From contig NZ_CP150239.1 in assembly GCF_037975215.1 (NCBI RefSeq), positions 1,836,001-1,900,000 on the forward strand: DNA of 64,000 nucleotides, read 5' to 3'. A program made the position numbers and the translations under genes. Source of the stretch: Solibacillus sp. FSL R5-0449 (lineage in GTDB: Bacteria > Bacillota > Bacilli > Bacillales_A > Planococcaceae). The notes under the pieces were generated by a model. The model did not search any database, was not told the DNA's origin, and saw nothing but the letters and a program-made list of their open reading frames with translations. Within the stretch, counting starts at the first letter, position 1; each line of letters starts with the position of its first letter. Positions 1-7,911 of the stretch are shown in pieces.

Positions 1-587
1 GCTTCCATATCACTCGCAATCGTTTCATATGGAACACCATCTTCTCCAGTACCATAACCTGAATAGTTTTTTACGGCAATTCCTTTTTCATCCACGAGGA
101 AAAATGTATCGGCGTGGATAACTTGTGAATTCCCTTCAATTGCCTGGACAGGAGTTTTAAATGAGTTTCTGCCAAACTGCTCGATAAATTTTTGATCATA
201 TCCTGTCAGCATATGCCATTTTGATTCGTCTACCGGTTTATGACGCGATAAATATTCTGTCAGACGCTCCGGTGTATCATAGTCAGGATCAACTGAAAAC
301 GCGACAATTTTATAATCTTCCAGACCTTTTTTTTCAAGGTGGTCCTGCACCCGGGTCATATTCATCGTCATAGGCGAGCAAATCGTTGTACAGCTTGTAA
401 AGATGAACATCGCCAGCCATGGTTCCCCTTTTAGACTTTCCAGTGTCACCTCATCATTCCGGTGATCGGTCATCGTAAACCCGCTAATTTCAAAGTTTGT
501 CGTCGGTTTAAACTGATAATTACTGCAAGCTGTGAGAACGGTTGCTGCCAAGAGCATAAGTGCGAATACTATTTTTTTCGTTTTCAT
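1..587 (-). CDS. SCO1/SenC family copper-chaperone lipoprotein (C-terminus cut by window edge)
   Basis: Thioredoxin-fold protein that delivers copper to, or reduces, the CuA site of cytochrome c oxidase on the outer face of the membrane. The start at 587 follows a purine-rich stretch and gives a lipoprotein signal peptide ending in a lipobox LTAC at residues 18-21. The copper/redox motif CTTIC lies in the context FTSCTTICSPM, and a conserved histidine follows in the stretch HADTFFLVDE. About 195 codons are present without a stop, close to the usual family length of about 200, so only a few C-terminal residues should be missing. The nearby ccdA and ccdC fit a role in respiratory oxidase and cytochrome c assembly. 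Family call is firm; the metal partner is inferred. Confidence 0.88.
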   Translation of the reverse strand, partial: MKTKKIVFALMLLAATVLTACSNYQFKPTTNFEISGFTMTDHRNDEVTLESLKGEPWLAMFIFTSCTTICSPMTMNMTRVQDHLEKKGLEDYKIVAFSVDPDYDTPERLTEYLSRHKPVDESKWHMLTGYDQKFIEQFGRNSFKTPVQAIEGNSQVIHADTFFLVDEKGIAVKNYSGYGTGEDGVPYETIASDME

Positions 588-693
588 TTCTCTCTCTCCA
601 CTCTTTGAACATTACTCTCATCTTACCCAATATTTAGTATATTCTCAATAGTTATTGAAGGAATGGTTGTGTGTCAACATTGTGAAGAACTTT

Positions 694-834
694 TTAAGCT
701 CTGTCTGCAGGATGATGTAATGATACAAGTGCGGTATGAATCGCTTCAAGCTTTGTTTCTATCCGATACAGTAAATAAAATGATATAAAGATCGGAAATG
801 TTACTTCCTGAAGAATCGCTATCCACTGCTCCAT
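694..834 (-). CDS. YvrJ family small membrane protein
   Basis: A 46-residue protein too short for most ORF callers. An excellent ribosome site (GGAGGGG) sits a few bases before the ATG at 834. It has one N-terminal hydrophobic helix (roughly residues 4-23, containing VTFPIFISFYLLYRIE) followed by a short charged tail. This size and pattern match the YvrJ family of Bacillales, whose function is unknown. It is the last gene of a trio transcribed DUF1659, DUF2922, YvrJ, a combination seen often in this order, so the three products probably act together, possibly at the membrane. Confidence 0.7.
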   Translation of the reverse strand: MEQWIAILQEVTFPIFISFYLLYRIETKLEAIHTALVSLHHPADRA

Positions 835-899
835 TAATATCCCCTCCTTACATTTGAAAAGCCGGTAAAGCATTACACTTCACCGGCCCGCCCTTGCTA

Positions 900-1121
900 T
901 TAGCTGTTCAGTTCGATCGCTGTAACATTACGTTCAACGATGCGCGCTGATTTTTTCACATTGAATAAAAATCCATCCTTCGAAAATACCGCCTGATCAA
1001 TAATCGTCTGCATCGCAGCGTTCACTTCAGCCTCCGTAAGATTCGGCTTCGGATCATTAATATTGATCGTCATCGTATTTCCTGCAATATTGGCAAATGT
1101 TAATTGTAGAACTTGTGCCAT
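900..1121 (-). CDS. DUF2922 family protein
   Basis: A 73-residue protein with ribosome site GGAGGTGAGCGT before the ATG. It begins MAQVLQLTFANIAG and contains the characteristic stretch INDPKPNLTEAEVNAAM, followed by a conserved segment on the ability of positions to be updated (IVERNVTAIELN), typical of DUF2922. No signal peptide or membrane helix is visible. It lies between DUF1659 and YvrJ genes with short gaps and is presumably co-transcribed. The molecular function of the family is unknown to me. Confidence 0.8.
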   Translation of the reverse strand: MAQVLQLTFANIAGNTMTININDPKPNLTEAEVNAAMQTIIDQAVFSKDGFLFNVKKSARIVERNVTAIELNS

Positions 1122-1152
1122 ACGCTCACCTCCTTTACTTCGTTAATCTTAA

Positions 1153-1371
1153 TTAGTCTGTAATAATATCTTTTTGCGTTTTCACAGATTCGATAAAATC
1201 GTAATCTGTTAAGCCGACGATTGTTGTAGCAACTGTGTAGAGCTGTTGTGCAGTTGCATTTCTTTCCAGGTTACGGAATGTGGAACTTTTAATAATCGGC
1301 TCGTTAAATTCATCAAGGCCTGTCTGAAAGTATACTGTTAACGTTGCAGTTAAAAATCCGAATTCGTTCAT
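1153..1371 (-). CDS. DUF1659 family protein
   Basis: A 72-residue protein. The ATG at 1371 is chosen because AAGGAGG stands 8 bases upstream; a GTG three codons earlier would lie inside the ribosome site. The sequence reads as a small beta-rich protein with the segment TVYFQTGLDEFNEPIIKSSTFRN and a C-terminal helix-like part, as in DUF1659. It is the first gene of the DUF1659-DUF2922-YvrJ trio and faces the divergently transcribed yneK homologue, so the 1372-1535 gap should contain both promoters. Function unknown. Confidence 0.8.
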   Translation of the reverse strand: MNEFGFLTATLTVYFQTGLDEFNEPIIKSSTFRNLERNATAQQLYTVATTIVGLTDYDFIESVKTQKDIITD

Positions 1372-1535
1372 GTTTATCACCTCCTTGCCCTATATATGTC
1401 ATGTTTTACAGAAAAAAGGGACAAGGACGATGAAAAATTTTACAAAACCTTATATAATAGACATTAATGAGGTATATCACCATTAGTTTAGTAGAAAGAA
1501 TTTCATAGACAATATTTAGTAGTGAGGTGAACATT

Positions 1536-1970
1536 GTGGGCTTAGATGGCTGGTTTTTATGGTTTATTTTATTTTGGGTGGTAGTATTGGTTTCGCTTAT
1601 GGGGATTGGCGGCTTTTTTATGTTCCGCAAGTTTTTGAAGGCTCTGCCGAAACAGGATGGTAAATCGGATCTAGATTGGCAAAACATATACTTAGATAAA
1701 ACGATTCACCTTTGGGGTGAAGATGAAAAACAATTACTTACCGAGCTTGTCAGTCCTGTACCAGAGCTATTCCGCCAAGTTGCGAAAGAAAAGATCGCCG
1801 GTAAAATCGGTGAAATCGCATTGAATGAGCGTGCCTCTAAAATCGACCTGGACTTAATTATTCGCGGCTATATTATTGCTTCACCAAAACGCGACCATAA
1901 GTTTTTACGTAAAAAACTTACTGAAATGAAGATTGATACGACGAATTATGACCATTTATTTGAGGCATAG
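1536..1970 (+). CDS. yneK: YneK-like DUF2621 membrane protein
   Basis: A 144-residue protein with one N-terminal transmembrane helix (about residues 5-26) and a cytoplasmic charged domain. I chose the GTG at 1536, since GAGGTG lies 6 bases upstream; a GTG at 1527 is in frame but overlaps that ribosome site. The protein matches the DUF2621/YneK family by its LDWQNIYLDKTIHLWGEDE-type start of the soluble domain and a C-terminal RKKLTEM segment. In Bacillus subtilis yneK lies beside ccdA and ccdC, and here the same three genes are neighbours, although yneK is on the opposite strand. Its role is unknown. Confidence 0.78.
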   Translation: MGLDGWFLWFILFWVVVLVSLMGIGGFFMFRKFLKALPKQDGKSDLDWQNIYLDKTIHLWGEDEKQLLTELVSPVPELFRQVAKEKIAGKIGEIALNERASKIDLDLIIRGYIIASPKRDHKFLRKKLTEMKIDTTNYDHLFEA

Positions 1971-1977
1971 GACAAAA

Positions 1978-2148
1978 GCGCTAAAGAGCCCGTTCAACTC
2001 CGAGTGGGCAAAACGCCACATCCATGTGGCATGCCCCCAATGACTCACATCGTTTGAGCCGCAAGACTAGGAAGGCCCGACGCAAAAGTAAACGGTTCAC
2101 CACTTTTGCACGGAGGGACTGAAATGACCGAGGAGTTGGCGCTTTAGC
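1978..2148. repeat. Structured intergenic repeat, copy 1 (imperfect inverted ends)
   Basis: A non-coding block with imperfect inverted ends: GCGCTAAAGAGCC plus CAACTCCGAG on the left, and GAGGAGTTGGCGCTTTAG on the right. An inner hairpin pairs GCAAAAGT (from about 2092) with ACTTTTGC. The end sequence resembles the ends of the smaller element at 3713-3793. It looks like a dispersed, folded repeat rather than a gene; the copy number in the genome cannot be seen here. Confidence 0.5.
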
Positions 2149-2218
2149 CTGGACGGGGACAAAAATTTAGTTTCATGTTATCCACAGCGCGATCGTATAT
2201 AATTTCCTTAACAGAAAA

Positions 2219-2260
2219 AGACTGTCTTAAAAGTTTAAAACTTTTAGAGACAGTCTTTTT
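2219..2260. terminator. Bidirectional intrinsic terminator
   Basis: The arms AGACTGTCT(T/C) and AGACAGTCT enclose a second self-complementary part (AAAAGTTT/AAACTTTT), with T runs on both sides. It directly follows the ccdC stop on the minus strand. Confidence 0.8.
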
Positions 2261-2751
2261 TATGCAACAATATGCGATTTTTCAAGCTTCTTATATTTAA
2301 TTAGCATACCGATTCGCCACGGTAAAATCATCGAGAACGCCAAGATAAAGAACATACCGGCAAGTTCACCGACATCGAATGTTTCGGCAAATATTAATTT
2401 TAAAATAATACGTAGTACTAATAATCCCACTAATATGAATGGAAATGCTTTAGATTGCTTCATATAAATTGCGCCGTCTCGCACTTCGAACTTCGACGTT
2501 AAGATTAATACAGATGAAAATAACAAGCCTAGTGCGGCCGCTTCTACTATTTGAATTGGCGCTACACGAAACTCCTCAAAAATAAACATCAGCGCACCTG
2601 TTGACATTGCAAAAGGCGGGATAAGTATTTTTTTCGTGGTTACCGGCTTTTTTTGTGCACGCAGTCTTATGAACATTACGAAAGATCCCATTAGAACTGC
2701 CATAATCGTCGAACCAATTAATAAATAGTGAGAAGGTATACTGTCGAACAT
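2260..2751 (-). CDS. ccdC: CcdC family protein (DUF1453), cytochrome c biogenesis-associated
   Basis: An integral membrane protein of 163 residues with about four or five transmembrane helices. The ATG at 2751 is preferred because GAGGAGG is 6 bases upstream; another ATG one codon earlier is too close. The sequence has the CcdC/YneJ pattern: an N-terminal helix, KKILIPPFAMSTGALMF, then EAAALGLLFSSVLILTS, and a C-terminal pair of helices. Bacillus ccdC is found with ccdA and is linked to, though not required for, cytochrome c maturation. ccdA ends upstream at 2880 on the same strand, but the 128-bp gap allows a separate promoter. Confidence 0.85.
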   Translation of the reverse strand: MFDSIPSHYLLIGSTIMAVLMGSFVMFIRLRAQKKPVTTKKILIPPFAMSTGALMFIFEEFRVAPIQIVEAAALGLLFSSVLILTSKFEVRDGAIYMKQSKAFPFILVGLLVLRIILKLIFAETFDVGELAGMFFILAFSMILPWRIGMLIKYKKLEKSHIVA

Positions 2752-2879
2752 CATATTCCTCCTCTTGCATGAACAAATGTAAAATTATCGTGTTATCGAG
2801 ATAATATAATGGATCATGCACACTTTTTCACTTATCTTACTTTCTTTAGTATAGCATGGTCTTAATAAGCATGGAACAG

Positions 2880-3590
2880 TTAGAATCCTTTAAAACCATC
2901 GAAAATCGGCAAGAGAAGATTAATAATGTAAGTCAATCCGTCAAAGAATAATAAAATACCGACCGCGATCATAATATAGCCGCCAACGACTATAATTTTT
3001 TGGCTGTGCGTGCGAATCCAATTCATTCGAGAAATGAAGAATGATAATGTAAAGAACGGGATAGCAAAACCTAAGTAATATGCAAGCATATACAACATTG
3101 CCGAATCGGGATTCGTTCCGCCAAGCGTAATAATCGCTGCCAATATCGGACCTGTACAAGGTGTCCATCCCGCTGCGAAGGCAAGGCCAATCAGCACTGA
3201 ACCGAAATAACCGGATGGTCGATTTTTGAACTGAAACTTGCGGTCTTTCATTAAAAAGTCAATCTGCAGAAGGCCGACAATCATTAGACCGAATGCAACA
3301 ATTAAAATTGCGCCAACTTGACGCAGTAAATCCTGGTACTGGAAGAAGAAATCTTTCGCTAACGAGGTTCCAAATCCGATTGCGATAAATATGATCGAAA
3401 ATCCAAGCAGGAAAAATAAAGTATGTAAAATTGCGCGTTTTTGCATCATTCCCTTTTCGGCTTTCAGCTCATCGAGTGTCATACCGGTTATGTAGGATAA
3501 AAATGCAGGATAGAGCGGTAGCGTACATGGTGAAATAAAACTTAAAAAACCGGCTCCAAAAGCTAAAAGGACATTTAAATCTGTATTCAT
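2880..3590 (-). CDS. ccdA: CcdA thiol-disulfide transporter for cytochrome c maturation
   Basis: A 236-residue membrane protein of the DsbD-gamma/CcdA family that passes electrons from cytoplasmic thioredoxin across the membrane to keep apocytochrome c haem-binding cysteines reduced. Six hydrophobic helices can be read. The two redox-active cysteines are in the classic settings FISPCTLPLYPAF (helix 1, about residue 22) and GWTPCTGPILAA (helix 4, about residue 143). A good ribosome site (GGAGAATGA) precedes the ATG. Length is normal for the family. With the SCO1 lipoprotein gene at the left edge it forms a small respiratory-assembly neighbourhood. Confidence 0.93.
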   Translation of the reverse strand: MNTDLNVLLAFGAGFLSFISPCTLPLYPAFLSYITGMTLDELKAEKGMMQKRAILHTLFFLLGFSIIFIAIGFGTSLAKDFFFQYQDLLRQVGAILIVAFGLMIVGLLQIDFLMKDRKFQFKNRPSGYFGSVLIGLAFAAGWTPCTGPILAAIITLGGTNPDSAMLYMLAYYLGFAIPFFTLSFFISRMNWIRTHSQKIIVVGGYIMIAVGILLFFDGLTYIINLLLPIFDGFKGF

Positions 3591-3712
3591 GCTGCTTCAT
3601 TCTCCTTAACATTGATACATCCATCGTACCAAATTTCACCATACTTTACTTCCTTTTTTAGATGAATATTTTTTGTCCATGTAATAAGGAAACTGAGAAA
3701 GGTTAAAGGGAT

Positions 3713-3793
3713 AAATGTGCGAAAGTGCCGTTGTTAATACCATTGCATATGAAAGGCTCTTCCGGTTGAACTGTGTGGCACTTTAGCACATTT
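3713..3793. repeat. Structured intergenic repeat, copy 2 (17-bp inverted ends)
   Basis: Arms AAATGTGCGAAAGTGCC (3713-3729) and GGCACTTTAGCACATTT (3777-3793) are inverted repeats with one mismatch. On the minus strand the order GTGCTAAAGTGCC then GTTCAAC-CC parallels the end of the larger element at 1978-2148 (GCGCTAAAGAGCC then GTTCAACTCC). No ORF lies inside. Confidence 0.5.
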
Positions 3794-3814
3794 GATATGG
3801 GAAGGGAGATTTTA

Positions 3815-4192
3815 CTATCGAATCATATCAATAATAAAAAGACTGGAATAAATAACTGAAGTAAACAACACTACTATTGAAATCGTAATTAGCTGGAACT
3901 TGATTGACCAGCGCCATACGCATTCCTTAGGAGCGCTTTTTTTCCATCGTAAAGCTGCCTTAAAATTAATAAACCAGCAATGTAATGTCACAACGATGGA
4001 AGGTACTGTGAACAAGGCAATCAACAACAATGATTGCTGGAATACATTCGTCGTATATTTTCCGTAATTAATCATGAAGTACGGGAGTACAAACCAGAAT
4101 ACGGATGTAAATACCAATACGACAGCTGCCAAAAAATGCAGCCATTTATATTCGCTATGTGTTTGCCTGTAATGTTTTAATGCTGCCTGCAT
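3815..4192 (-). CDS. Hypothetical membrane protein
   Basis: A 125-residue protein that I do not recognise. The ATG at 4192 has AGGTG 6 bases upstream and is preferred over two start codons a few residues earlier. Three hydrophobic helices are evident: around residues 20-42 (FLAAVVLVFTSVFWFVLPYF), 52-75, and 98-120, separated by short basic loops (WKKSAPKE). It stands alone between the CcdA region and the GIY-YIG gene, with the folded repeat just downstream. A small membrane protein is certain in outline; function is not. Confidence 0.6.
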   Translation of the reverse strand: MQAALKHYRQTHSEYKWLHFLAAVVLVFTSVFWFVLPYFMINYGKYTTNVFQQSLLLIALFTVPSIVVTLHCWFINFKAALRWKKSAPKECVWRWSIKFQLITISIVVLFTSVIYSSLFIIDMIR

Positions 4193-4266
4193 GATCATCA
4201 CCTACTTTTTTCACTTACTATTCCCACTTTTTGTCGAAAATGAAACCGGAAAAATGTAGTAAAATG

Positions 4267-4302
4267 AAAAAACCTGCCTTTATCATGTCAGATGAAAGGC
4301 AG
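4267..4302 (-). terminator. Intrinsic terminator after the GIY-YIG gene
   Basis: On the minus strand CTGCCTTT pairs with AAAGGCAG, followed by six T residues. It lies just after the stop at 4312. Confidence 0.75.
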
Positions 4303-4311
4303 ATTTTATTA

Positions 4312-4938
4312 TTATGTTGAAGTTAATTCAAAAACCTCTCTGTTGGAACGTAAATTCCATTCTGGTTCGAACCGTTTCACAATGGCATTTTTCAGTTTGT
4401 TCATCGCCTTTTCATTCTCCATAGGATAGATGGCAAAATGAACATCGCTTGTCTGCAAAAGCTTTGTTATATTTGCATTAACATGGCAATGTGTAGACGT
4501 TCCATCCCGGTAGCAACCTTTTGCATATATGTTGCCGATATGTTGATTAAAACGCTCTTTAAATGTTCTTGCACACACACCGCAAAATTTCAGTTCATTA
4601 TTTGCGATGATCGTATAAATGCCTCGTTGTTTCAATAAATCCTCGTCACCACTGACGACAAAACGGGAGTAAGTCAGGTCACCGTAGTTATTCAAAAATT
4701 GTCTGTAAGTATGATTCCCTTCTTCTTTTAGGGATTTTATTGCTGCACCGGCCGGCACATTCTTTAAGTGTTTTTGTTCTTCAACAAAGTCATTTAAATG
4801 CTCATACTTTTTCTGCTTTGTCAGTTCGCCAAGCGTTTTTTTATCAAAACTCTCAAATAGGTCGCTGATCCCCTGTTCTAGTACAATTATCTCTACTTTA
4901 GTAAATTCGATTTTTTCTTCATTTATTTGGATAAACAT
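4312..4938 (-). CDS. GIY-YIG nuclease-fold protein
   Basis: A 208-residue protein. The ATG at 4938 is preferred since AAGGAG lies 7 bases upstream; an upstream in-frame start lacks a ribosome site. The N-terminal half is charged and helical and unrecognised. The C-terminal half (about 112-205) has the GIY-YIG pattern: RGIYTIIANNELKFCG in place of GIY..YIG, then the catalytic-type arginine in KERFNQH, and a final glutamate/asparagine pair in KRFEPEWNLRSN. The second half-motif is degenerate (FCG for YIG), so cleavage activity is uncertain. It stands alone with its own terminator. It could be a homing-type or repair nuclease relative. Confidence 0.72.
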   Translation of the reverse strand: MFIQINEEKIEFTKVEIIVLEQGISDLFESFDKKTLGELTKQKKYEHLNDFVEEQKHLKNVPAGAAIKSLKEEGNHTYRQFLNNYGDLTYSRFVVSGDEDLLKQRGIYTIIANNELKFCGVCARTFKERFNQHIGNIYAKGCYRDGTSTHCHVNANITKLLQTSDVHFAIYPMENEKAMNKLKNAIVKRFEPEWNLRSNREVFELTST

Positions 4939-5040
4939 TCGTGTACTCCTTTCCGGCATACCCCTTTCTATATACTTTTCGATATATATCACCCAAAACC
5001 CTCTTATTTACCGTTAATTCTGTATTAGTACACATTTCAT

Positions 5041-5078
5041 AAAAAAAAAGCGATTCGCTCTAATGAACGAATCGCTTT
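5041..5078 (-). terminator. Intrinsic terminator after the CBS-domain gene
   Basis: AAGCGATTCG pairs with CGAATCGCTT around a short loop, followed on the minus strand by nine T residues. Confidence 0.85.
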
Positions 5079-5082
5079 AATA

Positions 5083-5724
5083 CTAAAAGTTTTCTTTATC
5101 AAATACTTCCAAATCAATTATACGGGCACCTTGTTTTAAGATGGCGGCTTCCAGCTCGTCCACTGTTGATTGTTTCGCACCTTTTGCCAGAGTAATAACC
5201 ACTCGGCGCAAATAAGTCGTATCATCATCAAGAGAGAACACACAATGCAGCGGCCATACCTTTTTTACTGCCGTCAGTACTCTGATTAAAATACCGTCCG
5301 TGTCCGGCAATGCAATTGTGATCGCACAGCTTCCTGTACGGTAGCCCCACGCTTCTTCCAGCAGCTCAAATACTTTTGAATGAGGTAATATGCCGGCAAA
5401 GTTCCCTTTCGTATCTACAACCGCCAAATAAGGCAATTGTTTAATTGAATGGAACACTTCAAAAAAAGAACTGTTTTCGTGTACAAATGCATCCGGTTCT
5501 TCAGTAAGTGCTTTAACAGGTGCTTTCGTGTCGCCATCTTTTAACTTATACTCGAGTAACTCGACTTTATAAATATTTCCGACGAATTTTTCACCCGCTT
5601 CATCCAATACCGGGATGCATCTATAACCATTGTCATTTAGCTGACCGAGTACGTCTTTAATGGCATCCGTCTCTTTTACAAAACTTACATCTTTCTTCTT
5701 TATATATCTTTGTTTCACTAACAT
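5083..5724 (-). CDS. CBS-pair protein with C-terminal ACT-like domain (CbpA/CbpB-like)
   Basis: A 213-residue soluble protein; the ATG at 5724 has AAGGAGG 8 bases upstream, which excludes the longer frame. Two CBS motifs occupy about residues 5-130 (VSFVKETDAIKDVLGQLNDN, RCIPVLDE, then LPYLAVVDTKGNFAGILPHS). The remaining 75 residues look like an ACT-type regulatory fold (ITIALPDTDGILIRVLTAVKK). Firmicute CBS proteins of this build include c-di-AMP binders in Listeria and Bacillus; adenine-nucleotide sensing is therefore likely, but the ligand is inferred. Monocistronic, with a strong terminator. Confidence 0.75.
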   Translation of the reverse strand: MLVKQRYIKKKDVSFVKETDAIKDVLGQLNDNGYRCIPVLDEAGEKFVGNIYKVELLEYKLKDGDTKAPVKALTEEPDAFVHENSSFFEVFHSIKQLPYLAVVDTKGNFAGILPHSKVFELLEEAWGYRTGSCAITIALPDTDGILIRVLTAVKKVWPLHCVFSLDDDTTYLRRVVITLAKGAKQSTVDELEAAILKQGARIIDLEVFDKENF

Positions 5725-5817
5725 GGCACTACCTCCTTGATGTACTACTCTTATTTTAAAGGTAGTCATTCAAATACGAAAGAGATTTTTGAATATTTCG
5801 TATTTTACTGTTGATTT

Positions 5818-7149
5818 CTATTTGTAAATTTCATAATAAATATATGCATATGCTAAATCGAGGCATTTTTGATAGCTCGGTAAATTGTTTTCTTTATTAT
5901 TTACCGATGCAAAATAGATGGCTTCCAGTACGCTGTCGTTTTTCGGGTAATGTTCCCGGATTTTATAAAATACCTTTGCGCATAACGTATCTGTACATTT
6001 TTCCGATAGCTGAATAATATAGCCGATTGTTGATTCATCAACACGGGTGCTTGTAATGATGACCTCTTTCATCTCACTCATCATTTCATCATTGATTAAA
6101 TGAATAATATCATTTAATTTTTCTTTTTTGTTTTCTACCACTTTACAATCAACTAATACGAGCGTATACCCTGTATCATTTGTTGAGTTTAATAAATATG
6201 TACCCGCGAGCTGAAACTGCTGTAATGGCGATATAAAACTTTTGTCCAATTCAAATTCGTTGGTTGTTGACGTTTTAATATATTTTTCCATATAGCGCTT
6301 ATCTGTTTCAATTTTGCGGTAAAAACGCGCTTGGTACTGCTCCATCTTTTTTAGGAGCGTTTCTTCGTTTATGAGCTTATAAGCTTGGGTAATATATTTA
6401 TAGCATTCCTGCACCAGATCCTTATGGCTATTAGCTTTCATACAAAGCAGGAGCACCTCATGCAATACTTCTATTGCACATTCATATCGGCCATTTTTAA
6501 AAAGAAATTTCCCTCTTAGAACTCGGACATGCAAATCGATACGGGAAAACTTTTCGAACGGGTACTCTTCAAAATAATCATCGAATAATTTTTTCGCATA
6601 ATCCATTTTCCCCATTTGCAGAGACAATTCAATATGTGTGATAAAACGGACCAGCATGAACTTTTCATCATCAGGGTTTCCCATCTTCAAAAAAACTGCG
6701 GGTATCTTGCTGATTTCCCAAAAAATATCTTTAGGTAATTCATCCATTTGTGTTGCGTAATAGTTATTCATCGCGAGTGACAGCAATGAATAATTTTCAT
6801 CTTCCAATGCCAAACTGCTCGCAAGCCGGTAGTATTTCTTTGCCTGCTCAAAATCAATACTGAAATAATAACAATGTCCTATTACCAAATAGAGACTTGC
6901 CAAACAACCTTTTAAATTTTCTTTGAAATATTGTTCAATGTCCAATAGCATTTGCAAAATTTTCGTATTTCTATTCGCTAAAATAAAAGGTTCACTATCA
7001 AAACGAAGGAAAGCATTTATGTTTTCGGTATTTCCCTCTTCAATTAATGATTTGAACAATGCTATATAGGCTTCATACTGTACATCGATTGATGTAAATG
7101 TTTGTGAACGATAATGGTCAAGCTGTAATGACTTTAGTTGCTTCCCCAT
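5818..7149 (-). CDS. Helical-repeat (TPR-like) protein of unknown function
   Basis: A 443-residue soluble protein that I do not recognise by name. It is almost all alpha-helical, with TPR-like helix pairs such as YLVIGHCYYFSIDFEQAKKY (about residues 85-105) and GKFLFKNGRYECAIEVLHEV (about 205-225). A small insert near residues 325-345 (TGYTLVLVDCKVVENKK) reads as a beta strand. No helix-turn-helix, signal peptide or membrane segment is seen. AGGAGGTGG precedes the start. The partner gene at 7164-7787 ends 14 bases upstream, so the two are one operon. The architecture recalls peptide-sensing Rap/AimR receptors, but there is no small pheromone gene next to it and no DNA-binding domain; function is open. 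Confidence 0.6.
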   Translation of the reverse strand: MGKQLKSLQLDHYRSQTFTSIDVQYEAYIALFKSLIEEGNTENINAFLRFDSEPFILANRNTKILQMLLDIEQYFKENLKGCLASLYLVIGHCYYFSIDFEQAKKYYRLASSLALEDENYSLLSLAMNNYYATQMDELPKDIFWEISKIPAVFLKMGNPDDEKFMLVRFITHIELSLQMGKMDYAKKLFDDYFEEYPFEKFSRIDLHVRVLRGKFLFKNGRYECAIEVLHEVLLLCMKANSHKDLVQECYKYITQAYKLINEETLLKKMEQYQARFYRKIETDKRYMEKYIKTSTTNEFELDKSFISPLQQFQLAGTYLLNSTNDTGYTLVLVDCKVVENKKEKLNDIIHLINDEMMSEMKEVIITSTRVDESTIGYIIQLSEKCTDTLCAKVFYKIREHYPKNDSVLEAIYFASVNNKENNLPSYQKCLDLAYAYIYYEIYK

Positions 7150-7163
7150 TTTATAGCCACCTC

Positions 7164-7787
7164 CTACTTTTTCAAAGATAACGGTTCGTACAGTTCACGT
7201 TTAATAATTGAAAATTGATCCATAAAACGAATGACTTTTTGTTGAGCCTCGTCATACTTTGTATCGTTGGCTGCCAGGAAATCACGTAAACTTTTTATAA
7301 TTGTTGTTTCGATTTGAACAAGTTTTTTAGGGTAATGTTCGTATTTATAGAAGCGGTCATGAAATAATTGCTTCGAACTGTTTTCAAATTTCATATAGAG
7401 ATCATATTGTTCTTTTGGTATTGTTTTAAATACTTCCCGGAAATAGTCCAAAAACAGATTGACGGTCATTACAGAGGCCATTAAAGCATTCGTACACGAC
7501 CCAACCGTTGCTTTTTTCAAACGTTTAAATTTTGAGCTGATTAATACTTCATTCAATATAAAATGGCGAATTAGAAAAATGAGCGCATGCTCCGAATTGA
7601 TGACCGGCTCTTCATCGAAATAAAAGTAAACCAAAATATCGCTTACACTGTATTTTACAAAAGCAAAATGTGCAAAGTCATGGCGGATTAAATGGAAAAA
7701 GTAGTCATAATGTTCGAGCTGTTTAAATTGGTCAATCTGCTGTTCTTTTAGTATAAATAATGAATTCGATGTATCAAAATCTTTCAT
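7164..7787 (-). CDS. Hypothetical protein, partner of the helical-repeat protein
   Basis: A 207-residue protein that I do not recognise. The ATG at 7787 follows AGAGGTG; earlier start codons in the frame are unsupported. It is rich in aromatic and basic residues, with a conserved-looking LIRHDFAHFAFVKYS near residue 37 and a predicted helical C-terminal half. There is no signal peptide. It is the first gene of a two-gene operon with the TPR-like protein, only 14 bases apart. The pair probably works as a complex. The HxxxH arrangement (HDFAH) could bind a metal, but this is only suggestive. Confidence 0.55.
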   Translation of the reverse strand: MKDFDTSNSLFILKEQQIDQFKQLEHYDYFFHLIRHDFAHFAFVKYSVSDILVYFYFDEEPVINSEHALIFLIRHFILNEVLISSKFKRLKKATVGSCTNALMASVMTVNLFLDYFREVFKTIPKEQYDLYMKFENSSKQLFHDRFYKYEHYPKKLVQIETTIIKSLRDFLAANDTKYDEAQQKVIRFMDQFSIIKRELYEPLSLKK

Positions 7788-7859
7788 TCTCACACCTCTT
7801 CCACGACATTTACTACCATTATAATAGTTATTTGTTAAAATTTGTTGTTTTTTGCAAAA

Positions 7860-7902
7860 ATAAAAAGACATATCCGAAAGAAAGTGACTTTCGGATATGT
7901 CT
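7860..7902 (-). terminator. Strong intrinsic terminator after ndh
   Basis: A 15-bp perfect stem (AGACATATCCGAAAG with CTTTCGGATATGTCT) is followed by TTTTTATTTTT on the minus strand. Confidence 0.9.
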
Positions 7903-7911
7903 TGTCGAATA

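Noticed and set aside
1406-1687. Open frame of 93 codons on the minus strand
   Set aside because: It overlaps the yneK homologue and its promoter, has no ribosome site and an implausible composition.
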